Assembly (NCBI RefSeq): GCF_027922005.1
Contig: NZ_BSEV01000024.1
Location: 58,400-122,399 of the forward strand
Direction of reading: 5' to 3'
Length of the DNA stretch: 64,000 bases
Source: Streptosporangium carneum
GTDB taxonomy: Bacteria; Actinomycetota; Actinomycetes; Streptosporangiales; Streptosporangiaceae
Of this stretch, positions 25,275 through 33,544 are shown piece after piece (the first letter of the stretch is position 1; each line of letters starts with the position of its first letter). The notes beneath the pieces were generated by a model. The model was not told the origin of the DNA. It worked only from the letters and a program-made list of their open reading frames with translations, and made no database searches. A program made the position numbers and the translations under genes.

Positions 25275-25823
25275 ATGGCAAGCGGTGATCTGACCCTGTC
25301 GATCCTCGGCCTCCTCGGAGAGGGGCCGATGCACGGTTACGAGCTCAAGAGCCGCATCCTCGAACTGAGCGGTCATCTACGGCCGGTCAGCGACGGAGCC
25401 CTCTACCCGGCGATCTCCCGTCTGGAGAAGGCCGGGCATGTCGAGCGACACGAGGAGGAGGGGACAGGGGCGGCCCGCAGGCAGGTCCTCACCCTGACGG
25501 AAGCGGGAAGACGAGAGCTGCTGCGCCGTCTCCAGGAACCCGACGACTTCGACATCAGCGACCAGACCCGCTTCTTCGGCCTGCTGACCTTCCTGTCCCA
25601 GCTCGCCGACTCCGCCGCCCAGGTCAGGCTGCTCCGCCGCCGCCTCGACTTCCTGGAGACCCCCGCGGGATTCTTCTACCGGGACGGCAGGCCCCTGCGG
25701 GCCGAGGAGGTCTCCGACCCCTTCCGCCAGGGCGTGCTGCTGGTCGCCAGAGCCACGGGAACCGCCGAGAGACAGTGGCTGAGACAGACCATCAAGGCCC
25801 TGGAGGACGAGGACCCCGGATGA
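25275..25823 (+). CDS. PadR-family transcriptional regulator
   Basis: This 182-aa regulator has a winged helix (about 5-85: LSILGLLGEGPMHGYELK, then GALYPAISRLEKAG and the wing RRQVLTLTEAG) and a helical C-terminal domain (about 90-178) for dimerisation, the PadR-s2/Vir_act_alpha_C layout. It is divergent from a MATE exporter with a clear dyad between them, so it probably represses that exporter until a ligand binds. Confidence 0.9.
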   Translation: MASGDLTLSILGLLGEGPMHGYELKSRILELSGHLRPVSDGALYPAISRLEKAGHVERHEEEGTGAARRQVLTLTEAGRRELLRRLQEPDDFDISDQTRFFGLLTFLSQLADSAAQVRLLRRRLDFLETPAGFFYRDGRPLRAEEVSDPFRQGVLLVARATGTAERQWLRQTIKALEDEDPG

Positions 25824-25895
25824 CCGAAGGCGGCCGAGCCCGCCCCACGGCGACCTCTGCCCGCCCGGCCCGCGCCGCCGCCAGGCGTCGCGGGA

Positions 25896-27872
25896 TCAAC
25901 GCAACCCGCGGCGCTCCAGCAGAGGCTCGATGCGCGGGGTGCGCCCCCTGAAGTCGCGGAAGGCGTCCATCACGTCCATGGAGCCGCCGACGGACAGCAG
26001 GGTGGACCGGAAGTGGTCGCCGTTCTCCCGTTTGAGGCCGTCGTTCTCCTTGAACCACTCGACGCTCTCCGCGTCCAGCACCTCGCTCCAGATGTAGGAG
26101 TAGTAGCCGGCGCTGTAGCCGCCGACGCCGCTGGAGAAGATGTGCGCGAAGTAGTTGGTCCGGTAACGCGGGCGGACCAGCTCGAAGGCGATTCCGGCGC
26201 GTTCCAGGGCCGCAGCCTCGAACGCCTCCGCGTCCTCGACGGTCTGGCCGGGGGCCAGCTTGTGCCAGGCCCAGTCGAGCAGCGCCGCGGCGAGATACTC
26301 CACGGTCGCGAAGCCCTGGTTGAACTTCTCGGCCGCCTTCATCTTCTCCAGCAGTTCGGCGGGCACCGGCTCGTCGGTCTCGTGGTGCCTGGCGAAGTTG
26401 GCGAGGACCGAGGGCCAGGTGGCCCACATCTCGTTGACCTGGGAGGGGTACTCCACGAAGTCCCTCGGCACCTCGGTTCCGGAGACCCTGGGGAAGCGGA
26501 CGTCGGAGAACAGGCCGTGCAGGGCGTGGCCGAACTCGTGGAAGGCGGTGGTGACCTCGTCGAAGGTCAGCAGGGTCGGGCCGTGCGAGGGCTTGGTGAC
26601 GTTGAGGTTGTTCATCACCACCGGCAGGTCGCCGAACAGGTGCGACTGGTCCACGAGGTTGTTCATCCACGCGCCGCCGCGCTTGGTCGGCCGCGCGTAC
26701 GGGTCGAACAGGAACAGGCCGAGCGGCGAGCCGTCGGCTTCGAAGACCTCGAAGACCCGCACGTCGGGGTGGTAGCCCGCCAGGTCGTCCCGCTCGGTGA
26801 AGGTGACTCCGTACAGCTCGCCCGCGGCGTGGAAGACGCCGTCGCGCAGCACCCGGTCAAGCTCGAAGTAGGGGCGGAGCTCGGCGCCGTCGAAGTCGTA
26901 ACGTGACTTGCGCACCTTCTCCGCGTAGAACGACCAGTCCCACGGCTCGATGGGGAAGCCGGCCTGCTCGGCCAGCGCCTCCGCCTCGCGGCGGGCGTTC
27001 GCCACCGCCGGGCCGACCAGTTTGCCGAGCATCTCCTCGACGGCCTCCGTCGTCTTGGCCGTCTGGTCGGCGACGGAGTAGGAGGCGTGGTCGGGGTAGC
27101 CGAGCAGCGCGGCCCGCTCCGCGCGCAGCGTGGCCAGCCTGACGGCGAGGTCGAAGTTCTCCGGGGCCCGGCTCACCGAGAGCTCGTACAGTCTCCTGCG
27201 GGTCCGCCTGTCGGTCAGTTCGGCGAGGGCGGGCTGGTTGGTGAAGTTGAGCAGCGGCAGGACGTACTCGCCGTCCTTCTCGATCGCCTTGACGGCGCTC
27301 TCGGAGAGCCCGTCGAGTTCCGCCGCGTCCTCGACGACCAGTGCGGAGGCGGTCGAGGCCTTCAGCAGGTTCTGGGAGAAGGTGGTGGCGATCCTGGTCA
27401 GCTCCTCGTTGAGCTCCCTGAGCCGCCGCTGCTCCGTCTCGGTCAGGTCGGCGCCCGCCCTGACGAAGTCGACGCGGTACTTCTCCAGCAGCCAGGCCTC
27501 TTCGGGGTCCGAGGCGGAGACCTGCTTGATCCGCTCATAGAGCGCGCGGTTCAGCCGGATCGCGTCGCTGTGCTTGGTCAGCTTGGGGAAGATCTCGGTC
27601 TCGATCTCCCTGATGCGGTCGGTCGCGTCCGAGGCCGCGACGCTGGAGAAGACCGTCACCGTGCGGCTCAGGATCTGACCCGAACGCTCCAGAGCCTCGA
27701 CGGTGTTCGCGAACGTCGCCGGATCGGGGTCCGAGGCGATCGCCTCCACCTCCCGCAGCTGGTCGGCCATGCCGCGCTCGAAGGCGGGCAGGTAGTGCTC
27801 CTCCCGGATCTCGGCGAAGTCCGGCAGCTTGTAGGGCAGCGTGCTGGGGGCGAAGAACGGGTTCTCAGCCAA
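25896..27872 (-). CDS. dcp: M3-family oligopeptidase (peptidyl-dipeptidase Dcp type)
   Basis: This 658-aa cytoplasmic metallopeptidase has the zinc motif HEFGH at 445-449 with the third ligand Glu near 474 (DFVEYPSQ), and the helical prolate fold typical of M3. The length and the GAWMNNLVDQS and PVVMNNLNV segments point to the Dcp/OpdA branch, which trims dipeptides from the C-termini of oligopeptides left by other proteases. Length is near the usual 680 aa. It stands alone; 73 bp separate its stop from the PadR gene's stop, and a tandem repeat fills its upstream region. Confidence 0.92.
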   Translation of the reverse strand: MAENPFFAPSTLPYKLPDFAEIREEHYLPAFERGMADQLREVEAIASDPDPATFANTVEALERSGQILSRTVTVFSSVAASDATDRIREIETEIFPKLTKHSDAIRLNRALYERIKQVSASDPEEAWLLEKYRVDFVRAGADLTETEQRRLRELNEELTRIATTFSQNLLKASTASALVVEDAAELDGLSESAVKAIEKDGEYVLPLLNFTNQPALAELTDRRTRRRLYELSVSRAPENFDLAVRLATLRAERAALLGYPDHASYSVADQTAKTTEAVEEMLGKLVGPAVANARREAEALAEQAGFPIEPWDWSFYAEKVRKSRYDFDGAELRPYFELDRVLRDGVFHAAGELYGVTFTERDDLAGYHPDVRVFEVFEADGSPLGLFLFDPYARPTKRGGAWMNNLVDQSHLFGDLPVVMNNLNVTKPSHGPTLLTFDEVTTAFHEFGHALHGLFSDVRFPRVSGTEVPRDFVEYPSQVNEMWATWPSVLANFARHHETDEPVPAELLEKMKAAEKFNQGFATVEYLAAALLDWAWHKLAPGQTVEDAEAFEAAALERAGIAFELVRPRYRTNYFAHIFSSGVGGYSAGYYSYIWSEVLDAESVEWFKENDGLKRENGDHFRSTLLSVGGSMDVMDAFRDFRGRTPRIEPLLERRGLR

Positions 27873-28320
27873 GGCGAGGACTCCTCACGTGGGATGGGAT
27901 CTCCTGCAGCAGCGTCGCACAGTGCCTTCCCCGAGGACACGGCGACGTCCGGGGTCGGCCCGCGCTGAGAGCGCCTGACGCCTCCTGGGGATGTCGGCAG
28001 GCCGCCTGTCCTGGCGCGGGCACCGCGCGGGCGCCGCGTGGACACCGTGCGGGCACTGTGTGGGCACTGTGTGGGCACCGCACGGATGCTGTGCGGGCAC
28101 TGCGTGGGCACCGTGCGGGCACTGCTTGGGCACCGTGCGGGCGCAGTCTGATCGCTGTCTGGGAGCTGCTCAGTCCCTGGTCGGGCGTCGCCTTCGTGTC
28201 GTGCGGGAGCGGCCGTGGTGCGGCCTGGAACGGGCGGCCGCCAATCGTTTTGGCCTTGGCACCCAACCTGGGCTATTCTTTCGGAGTCGCCAGCGAGCCC
28301 CGCAAGGGGGTCAAGCGCGG
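27873..28320. repeat. Upstream gap with a twelve-copy 11-bp tandem repeat
   Basis: From 28015 to 28146 twelve consecutive 11-bp units follow the pattern (C/T)GCGGGCAC(C/T)G with few substitutions and no change of phase. The period is close to one DNA helical turn, so like bases face the same side of the helix. The rest of the gap (27873-28014 and 28147-28320) has no gene I can support; the right part must hold the tRNA promoter. Confidence 0.9.
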
Positions 28321-28392
28321 TGGGGTATGGTGTAATTGGCAACACGACTGATTCTGGTTCAGTTATTCTAGGTTCGAGTCCTGGTACCCCAG
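28321..28392 (+). tRNA. glnT: tRNA-Gln (CTG)
   Basis: The cloverleaf is complete: acceptor TGGGGTA/TACCCCA, D stem GTGT/ACAC, anticodon arm ACTGA-TTCTGGT-TCAGT with CTG, and T arm with TTCGAGT. The discriminator is G. CCA is not encoded. Confidence 0.96.
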
Positions 28393-28394
28393 CT

Positions 28395-28441
28395 GCATCT
28401 CCTTCTGGAGATGCTGCGGATTCCGCTTCAATCGGAATCCG
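28395..28441 (+). other. Two tandem hairpins between tRNA-Gln and tRNA-Glu
   Basis: GCATCTCC-TTCT-GGAGATGC (28395-28414) and CGGATTCCG with CGGAATCCG (28417-28441) lie back to back in the spacer. They may be processing signals in a polycistronic tRNA transcript or partial terminators. Confidence 0.7.
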
Positions 28442-28455
28442 ACGACAGTGTGTAC

Positions 28456-28528
28456 GGTCCCGTCGTCTAGTGGCCTAGGACGCCGCCCTCTCAAGGCGGT
28501 AACGCCGGTTCGAATCCGGTCGGGACTA
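28456..28528 (+). tRNA. gltT: tRNA-Glu (CTC), copy 1
   Basis: Acceptor GGTCCCG/CGGGACT (G1-U72 wobble), anticodon arm CCGCC-CTCTCAA-GGCGG with CTC, T arm CCGG-TTCGAAT-CCGG. An encoded CCA follows at 28529-28531. Confidence 0.95.
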
Positions 28529-28548
28529 CCACTCTGTCACCATCGCAA

Positions 28549-28621
28549 GGCTCCGTCGTCTAGTGGCCTAGGACGCCGCCCTCTCAAGGCGGTAGCGCCG
28601 GTTCGAATCCGGTCGGGGCTA
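28549..28621 (+). tRNA. gltT: tRNA-Glu (CTC), copy 2
   Basis: Nearly identical to copy 1; differences are confined mainly to the acceptor stem (GGCTCCG/CGGGGCT) and one variable-loop base. CCA is not encoded (CCCA follows the discriminator). The spacer from copy 1 is 20 bp, so the pair looks like a recent tandem duplication. Confidence 0.95.
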
Positions 28622-28630
28622 CCCAGGTGA

Positions 28631-28662
28631 ACCCCCGGAAGCATCAGCTTCCGGGGGTTTCT
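28631..28662 (+). terminator. tRNA cluster terminator
   Basis: CCCCCGGAAGC (28632-28642) and GCTTCCGGGGG (28647-28657) form an 11-bp stem with an ATCA loop, followed by TTTCT. It lies 10 bp after the last tRNA. Confidence 0.88.
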
Positions 28663-28760
28663 GCATTTTCCCCGAAATCCCGGTATCGGGAATACCCCTT
28701 GATTGGATAGCGTTGCTGCCCAACAGTTGGAGAGCGATGCTATCTAGTGAGGGGTCAGTG

Positions 28761-29726
28761 ATGATCACTTTGTTGGCGGACGGGCGTGAGGAGAGCGTCG
28801 AGGGTCTGGTCGTTCCGCACGGGGCGACGATCCTGGGCTGGGAACGCAAGCCGCACGGCTGGTGCAGGGGGGACGCGTGCGTTCCCGCGTTCCGCGCGGC
28901 GGCCGCGGAGAGCGAGGACGGCGTCGACCTCGTCAGGTTCGCCGGGCTGCTCGGGCGGCAGGCGGCGGTCGACCTGGACGAGGGCGTGGTGGCCATCGGC
29001 GAGCCCGCCGACTCCGACCTGGACACGGCCCCCGACTTCGGCCCGCTTCCCGGTCTGCGCGGCACCAAGGTCGCCCTGGTCTTCTGGGCCTCCTGGTGCG
29101 GCTGCCGCTACGACCTGCCCGCCTGGGAGGCCCTGCACCGCGAGCTCGCCGGGTACGGCTTCAGCGTGGTCAGCGTCTCCCTCGACCGCGACCCGAAGGA
29201 CGCCGCCGAGTGGCTCGCCGACGTCACCCACCCGGCGGTGGTCGACGACGACGGGCGGATCGCCGAGCTGTACAACGTGATCAACGTGCCGACCGTGGTC
29301 TGGGTCGACGAGGAGGGCCGGATCGCCAGGCCGCAGGACACCATGACCGCCACGGACACCTTCAGGTCGATGAACGGCCTGTCCTCGGAGCGGGCCGTCG
29401 CCGCCCTGCGCAGATGGGTGATCGAGGGCGACGCGGGGACGACGACCCGGCGGCTGCGTCCCCCGACCGACGACGAACGCCTGGCTCGGCTGCACGCCCG
29501 GCTGGCGGCCTGGTTGTTCCGCCGTGACCGCTCCGCCGCCGCCGAGCGGCACCTCGCCACGGCCGCGGGGCTGGCCCCGCACGACCTCGCCATCCGGCGC
29601 GGCCTCATGCCCCTCAACGGCGTCGACCCGTTCGGCGAGGAGTACTTCAAGCTCCGCGAGGAGCTGGAGAGCGCCGGGGTCGCGATCTACCGGCCGCTGC
29701 CCGACTGGCAGGAGGAAACCCGATGA
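28761..29726 (+). CDS. TlpA-like redoxin with CXC active site
   Basis: This 321-aa soluble protein has a central thioredoxin-fold redoxin domain (about 88-220): ALVFWASWCGCRYDLPAW carries Cys113-Gly-Cys115, one residue shorter than the usual CXXC, and VINVPTVVWVDEEGRI contains the cis-Pro. An N-terminal domain (about 1-80) with its own Cys pair (WCRGDAC, 35 and 40) and a helical C-terminal domain (about 235-321) flank it. No signal peptide, so it acts in the cytoplasm. GAGGGG precedes the ATG. The stop overlaps the SGNH hydrolase start (ATGA). The redox partner is unknown. Confidence 0.82.
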   Translation: MITLLADGREESVEGLVVPHGATILGWERKPHGWCRGDACVPAFRAAAAESEDGVDLVRFAGLLGRQAAVDLDEGVVAIGEPADSDLDTAPDFGPLPGLRGTKVALVFWASWCGCRYDLPAWEALHRELAGYGFSVVSVSLDRDPKDAAEWLADVTHPAVVDDDGRIAELYNVINVPTVVWVDEEGRIARPQDTMTATDTFRSMNGLSSERAVAALRRWVIEGDAGTTTRRLRPPTDDERLARLHARLAAWLFRRDRSAAAERHLATAAGLAPHDLAIRRGLMPLNGVDPFGEEYFKLREELESAGVAIYRPLPDWQEETR

Positions 29727-30754
29727 AGGAGCCGTCCGTACGGCTCGCCACCCCTGCCACCCTTCTCCTGGCCCCTGTGCTGGCCGTACAGGGGCTCAGG
29801 GTGCGGCGTGCCACTCCCAGGCTGCCCGAGGCGTCAGGGCCGCGCACCGGGGCGGTGCCGCTCCCGGTGCCGCTCCCGGTGCCGCTTCCGGGGCCGTTGC
29901 AGGGGCCTTCGCCGACGCCAGGCGCGGATCCGGGGCCGATACAGGGGCCGGCCCCGGACCGGGGAGCGGACGCGGGCTCGGGGAGAAGGACGGACGCGGA
30001 TTCGGGGACAGAGTCGGGATCGAGAACGGGGACAGACTCGGGATCGAGAACGGGGACAGGATCGGGCCCGGGGGCGGGGACGAGGACGGATTCGAGGTCG
30101 GAATCGGGCCCGGGGGCGGCGCCGGATTCGGGGTCGGATTCGGGCGCGGGCGTCGTGCTCAGGGTGGCGGTGCTCGGTGAGTCCACCGCGGCGGGAGTGG
30201 GGGCCACGACTCACGAGGAGGGGCTGGCCGGCTGCCTCGCGCGTGCGCTGGCCGTACGGACGGCCAGGCCGGTGAGCTGGCAGGTGGCGGCCAGGAGCGG
30301 TGTCAACACCCGCACCACGCTCGCCGAGCTGGTTCCGCTGCTGGAGCCCGCCGACGTGGTCGTGGTCGCGCTCGGCGTCAACGAGCTCCTCGAGCTCAAC
30401 CAGCCGTCCCGGTTCGGCCGCGAGCTCCGCGCGCTGACGGCGGGCGTGCGGGAACGGATTCCCGGCGTGCCGATCCTGATGGCGGGGATGCCGCCGGTGG
30501 GCCGCTTCCCCGCGCTTCCGCAGCCGCTCAGAGCGGTCATGGGCCTGCGCGCCAGAGCGCTCGACCGGGTCATCCAGGAGGTGGCGGCCGACATCTGCGG
30601 CGTCACACACGTGGCCGTCGACGTCCCCGTCGAGCTCGCGGGCTTCTTCGCGAGGGACGGCTTCCATCCCTCGGCGACGGGATACGCGACCTGGGCCGAA
30701 GGCCTGGCCGACGCCCTGCCGGGCCTCCTCACGCGGGCTCCCGCAAGCACGTAG
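29723..30754 (+). CDS. SGNH/GDSL-family hydrolase with repeat-expanded linker
   Basis: This 343-aa hydrolase has an N-terminal hydrophobic segment (about 9-24; signal or anchor), a long low-complexity insert (about 45-142) and an SGNH domain (about 145-335). Ser154 is in LGESTAAG (block I), block III reads GVNEL in place of the usual GxND, and DGFHPS holds the catalytic Asp/His. It probably cleaves acyl esters. The insert is built from 12-bp units (PLPV) and 24-bp units (SRTGTDSG), so it looks like in-frame minisatellite growth. Co-transcribed with the redoxin gene. Confidence 0.82.
   Translation: MKEPSVRLATPATLLLAPVLAVQGLRVRRATPRLPEASGPRTGAVPLPVPLPVPLPGPLQGPSPTPGADPGPIQGPAPDRGADAGSGRRTDADSGTESGSRTGTDSGSRTGTGSGPGAGTRTDSRSESGPGAAPDSGSDSGAGVVLRVAVLGESTAAGVGATTHEEGLAGCLARALAVRTARPVSWQVAARSGVNTRTTLAELVPLLEPADVVVVALGVNELLELNQPSRFGRELRALTAGVRERIPGVPILMAGMPPVGRFPALPQPLRAVMGLRARALDRVIQEVAADICGVTHVAVDVPVELAGFFARDGFHPSATGYATWAEGLADALPGLLTRAPAST
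29854..30061 (+). repeat. 12-bp and 24-bp repeats inside the SGNH hydrolase gene
   Basis: GGTGCCGCTCCC repeats every 12 bp from 29854 to 29901 with drift. Two 24-bp units TCGGGATCGAGAACGGGGAC start at 30014 and 30038. All lengths are multiples of three, preserving the frame. Confidence 0.88.
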
Positions 30755-30890
30755 CGGCTCGTGCCGCCCCCTCCGGCCCGGCGGACGCGCACAGGCGCCG
30801 ATCCGCGCTGTGCCGTCGCTCGCCGTACCGGCGCCGGGGGTGGTGTCGAGGTGTGGTTGTGCGGGCGGGGGCCGGTGGGGTGGGCGGGGG

Positions 30891-30937
30891 CGTCCACCAG
30901 GGCGAGGCCGAGGGGACGGCGCGCGACCTGGTGGACG
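30891..30937. terminator. Hairpin between convergent genes
   Basis: CGTCCACCAGG (30891-30901) pairs with CCTGGTGGACG (30927-30937), 11 bp, with a 25-nt GC-rich loop. It serves the convergent SGNH hydrolase and the acidic orphan gene. The other 135 bp of this gap hold no visible gene. Confidence 0.5.
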
Positions 30938-30943
30938 TCTCCG

Positions 30944-32683
30944 CTAGTTGTGGCTGGAGCGGGCCTTGAACAGGGCCCGCTTGGCGGCCTTGCCGACCTG
31001 CTTGTCCGGGTGGGCCTTGCCGATCGCCTCGAGCAGCTCCTCCAGGTGGGGGTGCGGCACCTTCCAGATCACGTCGAGCAGGTTGACCAGGTTCGGCACG
31101 TTGCCGATGTCGTCCAGGCTGCTGACGAACTCGGGACGGCCGAGGCCCGCGGAGATGGTCAGCATGTCGAGGATCAGCCAGTGGGTGTCCGCCTGGGTGG
31201 GCGGGGGCGCGTCCTCGACGCCGAGCTGGGCCAGGTGCGTCGCCGCGTAGGGGCGCAGGGACGGCTCGTCGAGGGCGTCCTGCCAGGCGGGCACCGCGAC
31301 CTCGCCGAGCGAGCCGACCATGCTGGCCGCCTGGACCCGGACCAGGGCGTCCGCGTCGTCCTCGGCGGCGGCCTCCAGCAGCTCCTTGGCGGCGCGGTCG
31401 GGCTCGCGCAGCTCCATCCAGGCGGCGAACTCGGCGTCGGCCTCCTCCTCGGGCAGCTCCGCGCTGAAGGAGAGCAGGTCCAGGGCCGTCATCGCGTCGA
31501 TGGCGGGGCGGGCGTCCAGCTCGATGTCGGCGTCGTCGGCCAGGTGGACGACGCCCTCCATGCCGAGCGGCGTCAGCCGCACCTGGTCGTGTTCGACCTC
31601 GACCATGCCGTAACCCGCGAGCCAGTCGAGCACGGGGGTGAGCGGGTCGCCGTACTGCTCGGTGGCGGCCGTCCAGGCCTCCGCGCCCTGGTCGTCGTAC
31701 TCGGCGACGGCCTCCGCCAGGTCGGCCCGGAGCTCCGCCAGCGGCTTCGAGCCGGTCGCCAGGAGCACCCTGACCAGCAGCGCCCTGGTCAGCCCGGAGA
31801 GGGCGATCGTGGCGTCCTCGTCCTCGAGCTCGGGGTCGCCGTAGTCGATCGAGTGCAGACCGGCCAGCCAGGCGTCCAGGACGTCGTCGTCCTCCTCGAA
31901 GGGCCACTCGGCGGTGTCGGCGTCGGCGCTGACGGTGTCCTCGCCCTCAGGCTGGAGGAAGTCGAGGTCGATCGCGAGGTTCCAGATGTTCCAGAGCGCG
32001 GGCACGGAGTCGGCCAGAGACCTGCCCTCCGTCGCCGGGACGGGGAAGCCCAGCGCCCCCAGCGCCTCGGTGATCTCGGCATCGGTGAGCAGGCTCGTCT
32101 CGCCGACCCGCCGCTCCGAGCCGACCCACACCGCGAGGTCGCGGGCCTTGGCGACCAGACTGACCTCACGGGCGGCCGCGGCCAGCTCGGAGTCAGGGCG
32201 GAGCCGGATCGTCGCCAGCTCCGAGAGCTCGTCGGCGAACGGCTCGAAGTCGCCCAGCCCGTCGGCCTCGTCCTCCTCGTCGTCCTCGTACTCGTCCTGC
32301 TCGGCGACGAGGTCTTCCATCACGTCGACGAAGTCGTCTTCGAGACGGTCCAGCTCGGCGAGCAGATCCTTGAGCGAGGCGGAGCCCTTGACCAGCCTTC
32401 CCGTCTCCGACAGGAAGGTCAGGTAGGCGCGGACCGCGGGCACCATGCCGTCGGCGGCGGCGTCCGGGTCCTCGACGACCTGGGGCATCCGGTCGAGCAG
32501 CACACTGCGCAGGTCAGCCTGCCTCCACCGGCCGACGTCGGTGGATGCGATCAGCCGGTGCCACAGGGCGACGGAGCCGACCAGATTGGAATCGCTGCCG
32601 GGCGCGTTCTCACGCGCCCAGAGGATGAAGTCCTGGAGCAGGGGACGCAGTTCAGCGGCGGCTGCCTCGATGCGATCTGTCAC
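30944..32683 (-). CDS. Large acidic hypothetical protein with C-terminal helical repeats
   Basis: This 579-aa soluble protein matches no family I recognise. It is very acidic, with a run of Asp/Glu at about 130-145 (EYEDDEEDEADG) and another near 255-275. The N-terminal 110 residues are helical (LLQDFILWARENAPG). The C-terminal third (about 420-579) has Ala/Leu-rich 30-residue helical pairs reminiscent of HEAT repeats (VRVQAASMVGSLGEVAVPAW) and ends in a basic KQVGKAAKRALFKARSSHN. A scaffold or regulator role is a guess. It is monocistronic; 76 bp separate its start from the stop of the next gene upstream on that strand. Confidence 0.75.
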   Translation of the reverse strand: MTDRIEAAAAELRPLLQDFILWARENAPGSDSNLVGSVALWHRLIASTDVGRWRQADLRSVLLDRMPQVVEDPDAAADGMVPAVRAYLTFLSETGRLVKGSASLKDLLAELDRLEDDFVDVMEDLVAEQDEYEDDEEDEADGLGDFEPFADELSELATIRLRPDSELAAAAREVSLVAKARDLAVWVGSERRVGETSLLTDAEITEALGALGFPVPATEGRSLADSVPALWNIWNLAIDLDFLQPEGEDTVSADADTAEWPFEEDDDVLDAWLAGLHSIDYGDPELEDEDATIALSGLTRALLVRVLLATGSKPLAELRADLAEAVAEYDDQGAEAWTAATEQYGDPLTPVLDWLAGYGMVEVEHDQVRLTPLGMEGVVHLADDADIELDARPAIDAMTALDLLSFSAELPEEEADAEFAAWMELREPDRAAKELLEAAAEDDADALVRVQAASMVGSLGEVAVPAWQDALDEPSLRPYAATHLAQLGVEDAPPPTQADTHWLILDMLTISAGLGRPEFVSSLDDIGNVPNLVNLLDVIWKVPHPHLEELLEAIGKAHPDKQVGKAAKRALFKARSSHN

Positions 32684-32758
32684 CTACCCAGCCTAGGGGG
32701 CCGCAAGGGTGCTCGCCTCCCCATATCGTGCGCCTCGGTCGGCTCGATGTCGTGCGGC

Positions 32759-33475
32759 TCAGTTGGCCCGCCGCATCGACTCGGTGATCCGCTCGGCGGC
32801 GGTGACCACGGGAACGGCGTGCAGCCGTCCCGGGGTGCGGGTCAGGCGCTCGATGGGGCCCGAGACCGAGACCGCGGCGACGACCTTGCCCGCCGCGCCC
32901 CTGATCGGCGCCGAGACGCTGGCCACGCCCTGCTCGCGTTCGCCCACGCTGTGCGCCCAACCCCTGCGGCGGACGCTGGCCAGCGTCGCCGCGGTGAACT
33001 TGGCCCCGCGCAGCCCCCTGTGGAGGCGGTCGGGCTCCTCCCAGGCCAGGAGGATCTGCGCCGCGGACCCGGCGAGCATCGGCAGCGCCGAGCCGACGGG
33101 GACGGTGTCGCGCAGCCCGCTGGCGCGCTCGGCGGCGGCCACGCACACTCGTTCGTCGCCCTGACGCCGGTACAGTTGGGCGCTTTCGCCGGTCAGGTCC
33201 CGCAGCTGGGTCAGCACCGGCGCGGCGACCGCCAGCAACCTGTCCTCGCCCGCGGCCGTGGACAACTCCGACAGACGGGGGCCCAGCACGAACCGTCCCT
33301 GCGTGTCGCGGGAGACGATGCGGTGGTGCTCCAGCGCCACGGCCAGCCGGTGGGCCGTCGGCCGTGCCAGGCCGGTGGCCTGGACGAGCTGGGCGAGGGA
33401 CGCCGGGCCGGCTTCAAGGGCGTTGAGCACGAGAACGGCCTTGTCGAGTACGCCGACTCCGCTAGAGTTGTCCAT
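32759..33475 (-). CDS. ndgR: IclR-family regulator, NdgR/LtbR type
   Basis: This 238-aa regulator has an N-terminal winged helix (about 5-65: VLDKAVLVLNALEAGPASLA, recognition helix RPTAHRLAVALE) and a C-terminal IclR effector domain (about 75-235). It is divergent from leuCD, the position of NdgR in Streptomyces and LtbR in Corynebacterium, which regulate leucine genes and amino-acid-dependent metabolism. The ATG at 33475 has no ribosome site upstream, so a leaderless transcript is possible. Confidence 0.85.
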   Translation of the reverse strand: MDNSSGVGVLDKAVLVLNALEAGPASLAQLVQATGLARPTAHRLAVALEHHRIVSRDTQGRFVLGPRLSELSTAAGEDRLLAVAAPVLTQLRDLTGESAQLYRRQGDERVCVAAAERASGLRDTVPVGSALPMLAGSAAQILLAWEEPDRLHRGLRGAKFTAATLASVRRRGWAHSVGEREQGVASVSAPIRGAAGKVVAAVSVSGPIERLTRTPGRLHAVPVVTAAERITESMRRAN

Positions 33476-33490
33476 ACACCGATACTGCCG

Positions 33491-33505
33491 TCTCGACATA
33501 TGAGA
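33491..33505. promoter_or_regulatory. Candidate operator between ndgR and leuC
   Basis: TCTCGACATATGAGA is an imperfect dyad (TCTC/GAGA arms around CATATG) midway between the divergent starts. It is a reasonable binding site for the IclR-type regulator; the assignment is inference. Confidence 0.4.
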
Positions 33506-33544
33506 AAGCAAGTGGGGTGCGGAAAGCGATCGCAAGGAGGCGAC

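Noticed and set aside
28015..28146. Regular short repeat that could be mistaken for a CRISPR array
   Set aside because: Units are contiguous 11-mers without unique spacers and no cas genes are present.
29834..30667. Long Arg/Pro-rich minus-strand frames opposite the SGNH hydrolase and many other genes
   Set aside because: Typical antisense shadows of high-GC third-position bias; the plus-strand genes have recognisable domains.
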